From the NCBI RefSeq assembly GCF_900101265.1, contig NZ_FMZS01000019.1, positions 1-64,000 on the forward strand: a stretch of DNA of 64,000 nt. Direction: 5' to 3'. Of this stretch, positions 47,163 to 56,300 are shown in pieces (positions within the stretch are counted from its first letter, which is position 1; the number at the start of each line of letters is the position of its first letter). A model generated the notes under the pieces. It had not been told where the DNA came from. It ran no database searches and saw only the letters and a program-made list of their open reading frames with translations. The position numbers and the translations under genes were made by a program. The stretch is from Massilia sp. PDC64 (GTDB lineage Bacteria; Pseudomonadota; Gammaproteobacteria; Burkholderiales; Burkholderiaceae_D).

Positions 47163-47738
47163 ATGGATGCCTTCCTCGTTTCTACCGGCATCGTCGCCCT
47201 CGCCGAAATCGGCGACAAGACGCAGTTGCTGGCCTTCCTCCTCGCCGCACGTTTTCGCCGTCCCCTGCCGATCGTGGCCGGCATCTTCGTCGCGACCATC
47301 GCCAACCATGCCTTCGCCGCCGCCGTCGGCGCCCTCGTGAGCCGCCTGCTCGGTCCCGACGTCATGCGCTGGGTGCTGGGCATCGCCTTCCTCGGCATGG
47401 CCGCGTGGATCATGGTGCCGGACGACCTGGACGAAGACGAGACACCGCTCGCCCGCTTCGGCGTTTTTCTGACCACCGTGCTCGCGTTCTTCGTCGCCGA
47501 GATGGGCGACAAGACGCAGGTCGCCACCGTCGCCCTGGCCGCACGCTATCCGTCCGCCGTCGCAGTGGTCGCCGGCACCACGCTCGGCATGATGCTTGCG
47601 AACGTGCCGGCCGTGTACTTCGGCGACCGCATTGCGGGACGTGTCCCGTTAAAACTCGTGCACGGCCTGGCGGCACTGGTCTTCGCCGTGCTGGGCATCG
47701 CCACGCTGTTCGGGGCAGGACGCAGCCTGGGCTTCTAG
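47163..47738 (+). CDS. TMEM165/GDT1-family cation exporter (UPF0016)
   Basis: A 191-residue membrane protein with six hydrophobic segments in two repeats, each with the family motif: EIGDKTQ (about residue 13) and EMGDKTQ (about residue 110). GDT1/UPF0016 proteins move Mn2+ or Ca2+ out of the cytoplasm. The start at 47163 (MDAFLVSTGIVALAEIGDKT) matches family N termini; an ATG five codons upstream is possible. TATGAT lies at 47146-47151 just upstream of the start and may be a -10 box, but no manganese riboswitch is recognisable. Confidence 0.93.
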   Translation: MDAFLVSTGIVALAEIGDKTQLLAFLLAARFRRPLPIVAGIFVATIANHAFAAAVGALVSRLLGPDVMRWVLGIAFLGMAAWIMVPDDLDEDETPLARFGVFLTTVLAFFVAEMGDKTQVATVALAARYPSAVAVVAGTTLGMMLANVPAVYFGDRIAGRVPLKLVHGLAALVFAVLGIATLFGAGRSLGF

Positions 47739-49345
47739 GGCTGCTGCGTCACCCACACGGGCGCCGACCACAGGATGCGGCCGTCGTCCTGCGTCACCTT
47801 CGCGTAATAGAAATGCGCGCCCGGCGCAGGCGTCGTCGTGACGTCCGCCTTGTCCGAGAGCTGGCTCACGTCGCCGTTGCGTCCCGGGACGCCTTCGATG
47901 ATCGCCACCGTCGCGGCCTGCCGGCCCGTCGCGCTGGCGTAGGCCACCTGCAGCCGCAGCGCGCCCGTATTGTCGAAGCGCTCGCCCATCAGGTGGCCGT
48001 TCGCGGTGAGGACGATCTGCGCATCCTTGTCCATCGTCGCGAACACGCGGCGCGCACGCACGGCCTCGAGGAAGCTGGCGCGCGTCAGCGGCACGCCGTT
48101 CGGGATCAGGACGGCGCTGCGGTTGCTGTACGACGCGCCCCAGTTGGCGCAGTGATTGTCCTGGTTGCTGCTGAACGCCACGTGATACCCCGCTTCCAGC
48201 AGCTTGTTGCAGGCCAGTTCGAAATTGCTGCGCCGCGTCTCGCCCTCGTTCTCGCTGACGGAAAACGCGGAGCTGTTGACCACTTCGCACAAGGCCATGA
48301 CGGCGTCGCCGTCCGGCGTGTACGCGAGCGGCGTGCTGTTCACGGTGAACTGGCCCGTCAGCGCAGGATGGTTGAACTGGCCCGTCAGGCCGCGCTGGCG
48401 CATCAGCGCATACAGCGCCGCGTAGTCGCTCTTCGGGGTGGCCGTGTCCGCGAGCAGCTCGCCCTTCGCATTCTTCTCCCAGCCGAGCAACTCGTCGCTG
48501 TCGAAGATGTTCAGGTGGCCGCCGTTGCCGATCACGCCCCATTCCATGCCGTACAGCGCGAGGAAGCCTGGATTCGCATCCGAGTAATCGCGCGCCGTCT
48601 TCAGGCCGGCCCGGTATCGGGCCTTGGCGGCCGCCGGATCGGCATCGGGGTTCGTGCCGTCCGAGCCGTCGTACATGTGGTTGTGCTCCGAGACCATCAG
48701 GATGTCCAGGCCGTGCTTGCGCGCATACGGGTACGCGGCGTCCGGGCCGTAGGGCGCCGTCTGCGGGTCCTGCGCGCCGTGGCAGTTGTCGACCGGGGCG
48801 CCGCCGTCGCTGTCGCGCGTCTGGCTGTGCAGGTTGCCGTAATAGACCGTGTACGGCAGCGCGCCCGGCGCCGGCATCGCCATCATGCGTGTGCGGCCCG
48901 TCGCCAGCGGCACAACATCCGGCAGCGCGGGCGCCGGCACGGTGCCGACGGCGATGTCCCAGGCCTGGTCGGCCGTCTCGCTGCCGCTGGCGGCATGCAG
49001 GCGCACGCGGTAGATGCCGGGCGCGGGCTTGCGGCCCGCGAGCATGCCCGACCAGCGCACGGCAATATCGCGCGGCGTATCGCCCAGCGCCAGCCGCCCC
49101 TGCCATTGCGCGACGCGGCGGCCGGATGGCGCGACGAGCTCCAGGCGCCACGTCACGGGACGGCGCGCGCGCAAGCCGGGATACTCGAACGACAAGGTGA
49201 ACGTACGCGCATCGCGGACGTCGCCGTGGTACGGCGCGAGCAGGGTCGCGTCGAACTCGCGGTGTTCGAGCGTGGCGGCCGAAGCAGGATTGAACACGCC
49301 GGCCGCGGCCAGCACCAGGGAGAGGGTAAGGATCGAGGTTTTCAT
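47735..49345 (-). CDS. CehA/McbA-type metallohydrolase (PHP fold), secreted
   Basis: A 536-residue secreted protein: signal peptide MKTSILTLSLVLAAAGVFN ending in ASA (about residue 23), a beta-sandwich region (to about 150), then a PHP-like metal domain with YYGNLHSQTRDSDG, LMVSEHNHMYDG, GMEWGVIGNGGHLN and QFNHPALTGQF and SSNQDNHCANWG supplying His/Asp ligands. Family members hydrolyse esters or phosphoesters; the names come from the carbaryl hydrolases CehA and McbA, and most relatives are uncharacterised. The ATG at 49345 gives the signal peptide. Its 3' end overlaps the GDT1 gene by four bases. Confidence 0.85.
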   Translation of the reverse strand: MKTSILTLSLVLAAAGVFNPASAATLEHREFDATLLAPYHGDVRDARTFTLSFEYPGLRARRPVTWRLELVAPSGRRVAQWQGRLALGDTPRDIAVRWSGMLAGRKPAPGIYRVRLHAASGSETADQAWDIAVGTVPAPALPDVVPLATGRTRMMAMPAPGALPYTVYYGNLHSQTRDSDGGAPVDNCHGAQDPQTAPYGPDAAYPYARKHGLDILMVSEHNHMYDGSDGTNPDADPAAAKARYRAGLKTARDYSDANPGFLALYGMEWGVIGNGGHLNIFDSDELLGWEKNAKGELLADTATPKSDYAALYALMRQRGLTGQFNHPALTGQFTVNSTPLAYTPDGDAVMALCEVVNSSAFSVSENEGETRRSNFELACNKLLEAGYHVAFSSNQDNHCANWGASYSNRSAVLIPNGVPLTRASFLEAVRARRVFATMDKDAQIVLTANGHLMGERFDNTGALRLQVAYASATGRQAATVAIIEGVPGRNGDVSQLSDKADVTTTPAPGAHFYYAKVTQDDGRILWSAPVWVTQQP

Positions 49346-49398
49346 GATGCAATTTTTGCAATTGCATGCATGTCGGCCTTGATCCACGACTCATAAAA

Positions 49399-49435
49399 TT
49401 GTCAATTAGATATTAATTCATTGACAAATTGTAAA
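49399..49435 (-). promoter_or_regulatory. Candidate promoter and inverted repeat ahead of the CehA/McbA-like gene
   Basis: On the minus strand TTTACA (49435-49430) and TATCTA (49412-49407) are spaced by 17 bases. A perfect 8-base inverted repeat TTGTCAAT (49399-49406) / ATTGACAA (49420-49427) overlaps this promoter, consistent with an operator or, alternatively, an AT-rich stem ending the upstream porin transcript. It is the most AT-rich spot in this part of the window. Confidence 0.45.
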
Positions 49436-49439
49436 GCCT

Positions 49440-50309
49440 TCAAAAGTGGTATTCCGCCCGCACCATCGGCGTGCTGGCGCGCTGGCCCCGGTTGCCGGTC
49501 GTGGCGGCCGTGTTGCCGAATTTATTGTTCCAGAACTGGTATTCGAGGCCGATGCGGAAGCGTTTCTTCGGCTGGCCGAAGTGGGGGCCGATGTCGTACA
49601 TCAGCTGCATGTCGAGGTTCGTCTCGGCGCCCGTGCCGTTGCCGACCTCGTCGCGCCCCTTCGCGCCGATGAAGTTCAGGTAACCCTCGAACGCCCAGCC
49701 CGGCGCCCATTGTTCGGGGATCGGGATGCCCCAGCTGGCGGAGAACATCGGGTGGATATCGTACGTGTAGCGCCCGCGCACCTGGGAAATCGGCGGGAAC
49801 GCGCCGCTCGGCGCATTGCTTTCGTGGACGAGCAGCAGGCCCGTGCTGAGAAAGCCCGGCACGTCCCACATCAGGGCCGGCCCCGCGACGAGCATGCGCT
49901 TGCGCGAGTTGTAGCCCACGTCGTTCTTCGTGTTCCAGTCGAAGCCCAGCACGACGCCCACGCCCTTGACGGCGCCATAGGCCAGCGGTGCGCCGCGCAA
50001 TGCGCCGATATCGAGCGTGTGGCGGTAGACGACGTAGGCCTCCTGCGCGCCCTCGTTCTGCGTCAGCGACGCGGGGTCGTTGCGGTCGGACTGCAGCAGG
50101 TCAACGTTGAAGTAGTTGGAACCGTACTTGTAGCCGCTCGCATGCGTCAGCGCGAAGATGTGCTTCTTGATGTCGGACGGATTGAACGGCTCGCGGAAGC
50201 GCTGGCCGTAGCGCCAGCTGAGCGCCGTGTCGCTCCAGTCGGCGGCGTGCGCCGACATCGCCGCCATCCCGATCAGAAAGGCCACCGCATGCGCGCGTCG
50301 CGTGTTCAT
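49440..50309 (-). CDS. Tsx-like outer-membrane channel protein
   Basis: A 289-residue outer-membrane protein with a signal peptide ending AHAAD (about residue 22). WSDTALSWRYGQRFREPFN, HIFALTHASGYKYGSNYFNVD and the C-terminal RIGLEYQFWNNKFGN with terminal EYHF fit the nucleoside-channel Tsx family (Channel_Tsx). The substrate may be a nucleoside or other small molecule. It overlaps the end of the cyclic glucan synthase by four bases, an unusual coupling that could indicate export or retrieval of a glucan product; that is inference. Confidence 0.82.
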   Translation of the reverse strand: MNTRRAHAVAFLIGMAAMSAHAADWSDTALSWRYGQRFREPFNPSDIKKHIFALTHASGYKYGSNYFNVDLLQSDRNDPASLTQNEGAQEAYVVYRHTLDIGALRGAPLAYGAVKGVGVVLGFDWNTKNDVGYNSRKRMLVAGPALMWDVPGFLSTGLLLVHESNAPSGAFPPISQVRGRYTYDIHPMFSASWGIPIPEQWAPGWAFEGYLNFIGAKGRDEVGNGTGAETNLDMQLMYDIGPHFGQPKKRFRIGLEYQFWNNKFGNTAATTGNRGQRASTPMVRAEYHF

Positions 50310-53300
50310 GGTCGCATCTTTTCGCAGGTCGTCCAGTTCATGTGCGGCGCCGGGGCGGCCGCGTCGTGGCGGCTGGCCACGTGCAGTTCCACCTCGTGCG
50401 TCCGGCCGTCGTCCACCAGCGCGATCGTATTGCCCTGCTGCGCCACCCCGTCCACGCGGAGCAGCGGCTCGTCCCCGCGCCGCACGGCGATCGTGTACTG
50501 GCTGCCGTGGTAGCGGTAGTGTAGACGGAAGCCTTCCCAGCCGGCAGGCAGGCGTGGCATCAAGGTCAGGGTTTCGCCGGCTCGCGTCACACCGAGCAAC
50601 GATTCGACGATCAACCGGAACATCCAGCCGGCCGAGCCCGCATACCAGCTGCCGCTGTCCCGCCCTGTCGTCATCACATAGGGCTCCACGCGCGCGTGCC
50701 CGGCCGGCACCAGCATGCGCGCCAGTTCCCACGCCCGCTCCGTGTCGCCCAGGTGCGCGAACGCCATCGCCACCCAGATCGCCGCCTGCGTGTCCTCGAT
50801 GCCGTCGTCGCACAAGCGATGCGCGTCCACCGCGTCCATCGCGCGGCGCGCCCGGTCCCGCTCGGCCGCGCCGGACAGCACGGCCCAGCTCTGGGTGGCC
50901 GCGTCGATGCGGCCGTCGTCGCCGTACGCACACCGGTACCATTCGCCGTCCCACGCGTTGCTGTCGATGTTGTGGGCGAGGACCTGGGCCGCGCTGCGGC
51001 ACGTCGTGCAAAAGCCGTAGTCGCCGCGGCGCTCGGCCAGTTCGCCGAAGCGGCACAGCACGTCGTACAGGAAGAAGCCGAGCCGGACGCTCTCGCCGCT
51101 ACCGTCCGGCGGCAGCCCGTGCGGCCCGAACACGAGGGCGCGGCGCAACACGCGCACGCAGTGTTCGTAGATGCTGGCCTGCTCCTGCGAACGGGCCGGC
51201 AGGTCGCAATACGCCGCCTCGTCCTGCCTCAGCGCGCGGCCTTCGATGAACGGCGCGATCTCGTCCAGCAGCGCGTAGTCGCCCGTGACGCCGACGTAGC
51301 GGTGCACCGCGAGCGGCAGCCACAAGGCGTCGTCCGGGCAGCGCGTGCGCTCGCCGCGCCCGGTGGGCGGATGCCACCACGACTGCACGTCGCCTTCGAC
51401 GAACTGGTGGCCGGCGAACAGCAGGATGTGGTCCCGCAGCAGTTCCGGACGCACGTGCACGGCGGCCATCGCATCCTGCAGCTGGTCGCCGAAGCGGTAG
51501 GCGCCGACCGACTGGTCATAACTGCTGCGCGCCCACATGCGGCATGCGATCGTCTGATACATGACCCAACCGTTGACGAGCACGTCGAGCGCCGGTTCCG
51601 GCGTCTCGATGCGGGCGGCGCCCAGCGTGTCGTCCCAGAAATCGCGCGCGCGGGCCAGGTCGGCGGCGGCCGCGGCAGGCCCGCTGTGGCGCTGGACCAT
51701 GCCGGTGGCGTCCAGGTTGCGGCGCCCGCCCACGCCCAGCATGAACACGAGTTCCTGCTCCTCGCCCGGCGCCAGGTCGACGACGGTCTGCAGCGCGGCG
51801 CACGGGTCGAGCGCGGCGCCGCTGCGCCCCGACAGCGTCGTGCGCCCGAGCGCGGCCGGATTGGCGAGGCTGCCGTCGCGGCCGATGAATTCCGCGCGGT
51901 CGCAGGTGAACGCCACGTGCTCGGCATCGAGGTGGAAGAACGCGACGCGGCCGGCGAAATCCCCGTTCCATGCATTGCGGGCGAACAGCGCGCCACTGAC
52001 GGGATCCTGCTCCGTCACCACGTGCGGCGCGGATCCCGCGCGCAGCTCGCCCAGCACCCATTCCACGTAACCCGTGACGGACAGGCGCCGTGGCGTGGTC
52101 CCGTCGTTGCGCAGCTTGAGCACGATGTGCTTCAGCGGCGCGTCCAGTGCCACATACGTCAGCAGTTCGCTGCGGATGCCGTGCGCCGTGTGCTCGAACA
52201 CGCTGTAGCCGAAGCCGTGGCGCGTGACGTAGTCGCCGCCGGATGGCGCCGGCAGCGCCGTCGGCGACCAGAACACGCCCGTCTGCTCGTCGCGCAGATA
52301 AAATACTTCGCCGCCGCAGCCCGCTATCGGGTCGCCCTCCCACGGCGTCAGGCGGAATGCATGGGCGTTCTGGTTCCAGCTGTACGCCTGGCCGCTCTCC
52401 GAGATCACCGTGCCGAACATGGGACTCGCCAGCACGTTGACCCACGGCGCGGGCGTGTGCCGGCCCGGACCCGTGCGGATGACGTATTCGCGCCCGTCGG
52501 GAGTGAAACCGCCGATGCCGTTGTCGAGCACGAGCGCCGGCACGGCGGGCGCGTCCAATTCGTACTGCGCCGGTTTTGCGGCCGGCACCAGCGCCGGCGG
52601 CAGCTCCGCCTTGCGCGCGGACGCGCGGCGCAGTTGTTCGGCCAGGCTCCCCTGTTCGTCCTGGAGCACCACGCGCGCCACGGCCTGCATCAGCATGCGG
52701 TCTTCCATCGTCAGCTGTTCGGACGTGCAAACGAACACGCCGCCCGCCCCGGGCAGGTGCGCCACCTCGTCGTGCAGCGCCGCCGAGCCGTCGCACCAGA
52801 CGACGAGATTCGCGGCCAGCCCTTTCGCCCGCCACCATGCATAGGCCTGGACCAGCTCGCGCGCGAGGTCGAGGTTGGCGGCATCGCGCAGGTGCAGCAG
52901 CACGAGGGGCCGATCGCCCGGGATGCCGAGCGCTTCCAGGTCTGCCCGGCCGCGCTGGTTGCGCGCGATGACGGCCGGATCGGCGCGCAGCGCGGGCTGC
53001 GGCGCCAGCACGCTGCCCGCCAGGCGTGCGTACAGCTGGGCATCCGCCTCGGTCGCGTTCAACTGGCGCAGCATGACCTGGCCGTGCGTCCACGCGAGTT
53101 CGGGCACGCGGTCGGCCACGTCGCGGTCGCGGTATTTGTCGATCAGGCGCAGCGCGTGGTCGCGCGTCCCGGCCACGCCCAGCACGATGTCGACCGTCGT
53201 TTCCTGATGCGGCGCCAGGGTCAGGATGCGGCGGATCGCCAGCGCCGGATCGGACACGGCGCCGTCCGATCCGCCCAGCGGCGCGCGTCCCTCCAGCGCG

Positions 53301-56300
53301 GCGGGATGCGCCCTGCTCCGCCCGCGGCCGATGAAGCGTGCGCGGTCCGTCTCGAACTGCGCCGCAGTCTCGTCGCCGTGCACGGTCATCGCCTTCAGTA
53401 CCCATTCCTGCCTGCGCGCGCACAGCAGCGCGCTGCGCTCCGCCAGGATCTCCATCTGCACGGCTGCCGGCACCAACTCCGCGTAACTGGTCAGCTCGAT
53501 CGTACGGGCCGCGCCCGTCCGGTTGGCGATGCGCAGGCGGCGCAGTTCGACGTCGTCGTCGGGCGCGACGACGATTTCCGTGTGCAGTTCGATGCCGTGG
53601 TCGCGCCGGCGGAAGGCCGCCCGGCCTTCGGAGAACCGGGCTTCGTAATGCTCGGGACGCGCCAGCGTCGGCTGCCACGTATTCGACCATAGGGCGCCGC
53701 TGTCCACGTCGCGCACGTAGCACACATGGCCGCTGTCGTCGGCGGTCGGATCCGCGCGCCAGCGCGTGACGGCCGCGTCGCGCCAGGCGCTGTAGCCGGC
53801 GCCGCCCGCCGTCACCATCACGTGGTAGCGGCCGTTGGACAGCAGTTGCACGTCCTGCGGCGCGGCATCCGGCTGCGTCACCGTGCGCGCCGGCGTGTCG
53901 GCAGCCGTTGCGCTCTGGCGCGCGTCCTCGATCTCCACGTGCCGCCCCGTGCCCGCCGGCGGCGCAGGCTCCTGCAGCAGCGGCAACGCGGCCTGGAACT
54001 GCGGCTCGGCGGCGAAGCGCCGCTGCATGGGCCGGTTGTGCAGCAGATAGGACAGCGCGAGCAGACCCATGCCCTGGTGGCGTGCGACGAACGCGCGCAC
54101 GATGGCATAGGGCTGGCCCGCGGGACGCCGCGCCGGCGTGTAGTCGGCGGCTTCGTAGAAACCGTAGCGGCCCGTGAAGCCCAGCTGCGCCATGCGTTCC
54201 AGGTTGGCGCAGGCGCGTTCCGGCTCGACCATCAAGGCCAGCAGCGCGGCGTACGGGGCGACGACGAGGTCCTCGCCCGACGCCCGCCGGATCCCCGTGC
54301 CCGGTACGCCGAAAGCGCGGTACTGGTAGTGCAGCGTGGTATCCATCGCGTTGTAGCCGGAGGCCGCAAAGCCCCACGGCACGTCGCGGCGGCGGCCGTA
54401 TTCCGCCTGCACGCGGACGATGCCCCGATATGTCTGGTCCAGCAGCGTGTCGCGGTACGCCGGCATCACCAGCAGCGGCGCCAGGTAGGCGTCCAGCGCG
54501 CCGTGCTCCGACAGCAGCAGTTGCTGGCCGTACGCCACACACAGCTGGCGGCCGAGCGCGAACCAGTGTTCCTGCGGGAGCTGGCCGCGCGCGATGCCGG
54601 CGAAGCTGGCGAGGCGGGCGTCCGCTGCGAGCAGGCCCGGGTCCCCGTCGCCCAGGAGGCCGACGTCCACGTCCGCGCAGTCGCGCGCGGCGCGCGCCAG
54701 TCGTTCGATCTCCTGCAGGCGTACCCGCGCGTTCGTGCTGCCTTCCGCGACGAGGCCCGCCAGCAGCAGCTGGCGCGTACGCTCTTCCGGCTCCAGGTCG
54801 TCGCCGGGCGCCTTCATACCAAAGCCGGCCAGCTCGCGCACCGTCGGGATGCGCGTGAGGCTCGAATCGATCACGTATTCCTGCACGACGCGCATCCACG
54901 GCGCCATCACCAGCAGGTCCGCCTGGGCGGCGGCCGCCTGCCGCGCCAGCCTGCCGGCCCAGTCGCGCAGCTGCGCATCGGCGTCGTCCGGCACGACGGC
55001 GCACAGCGCCTCGGCCTGGCGCACGAGCGCCTGCAGGCAATCGGCAAGACCCGGCAGCGTGCCCGCGTTGCGGCAGCGTTCCGGCGTCAGGTGCAGGCGC
55101 AGCGCGGCGATCGCCTCGCGCACGGCGGGCGCGGACGATACAGCGTGGTCTTCGACGACGTCCAGCGTGTCGCGGATGCCGTCCAGCGCGCGGCTGGAGG
55201 CGATGGGTTCGTCGGCCAGCCGTTCCAGGCCGGCCGCGAGCACGAGCAGGTGGGCCGCCAGGTTGCCGCCGCCGGCGGCCGACACGGACAGCGGCGGCAG
55301 CGGCGCCAGCGTGCACGTGTCGTACGCGTCGTGGAAATGGCCGCGCTGGCGCTCCAGCCGGCCCATCGTCTGGAGTGTCGCGCGCGTGCGCGCCAGCAGG
55401 TCTCCCGTGGCCGCATAGCCGAAATCCCAGGCCGTCACGTTGGCCAGCAGCGCAAGGCCCATGCTCGCGGGCGACGTGCGGTGCGCCACGACGGGTGCCG
55501 GATGTTCCTGCAGGTGGTCCGGCGGCAGCCAGTTCTCCTCCTCCGTGACGTGGTCCTCGAAGAATGCCCACGTGCGGCGCGCCGTCGTGCGCAGGAAGCG
55601 GCGCTGCGCATCCGCCAGGTGCGGCGCGGGACGCGCGGCCGGCAGGCTGACCCACCACGCCACCACAGGCGAGAGGAACCACAGCAGCAGCAGGGGCGCG
55701 GCCGCGAACAGCGCGAACGGATGCGCAAAGCTGAGCAGCACGGCGACACCGACGGCGAACGCGGGCGCGAACCACATGTTCTGCCAGTTGGCTTCCATGT
55801 CCGTGCTGGAGCGCGACAGCGTGGGCGCGCGCCATTCCAGGCGCTGCCGCTTCGACACGAGCATGCGCCACGCGCCGCGCGCGATCGCGTCCACGCTGTA
55901 GCTCGCCTCGTGCGGCAGGAAGACCGTGTCCAGCAGCGCGTGATACAGGCCGATGCGCGCGTCGTGCGCGCAGTGCAGCAGGTGCGGGCCCGGCGCGACG
56001 TCGTGCGGCTTGTCGGCCAGCGCGACGAGCGTGCGCAGCGCGAACGGCACGAAGAACACGGCCAGCACGGCCGCGCTCCAGAACGCGGGCGCCGGCAACA
56101 GCGCCCAGCACAGCACCAGCAGGATGCACAGCGCGGGGGCGACGAGGCTGCGGCGCAGGTTGTCGAACAGCGTCCAGCGCGCCAGCGGCGGCAGCGGATT
56201 CGCTTCCCGGCTGCCGTCCGCGCGCGGCACGCGGTCGCGCAGCCAGCCGGCCAGTTGCCAGTCGCCGCGGATCGCGCGGTGGCGGCGCGCGACGTCGTCG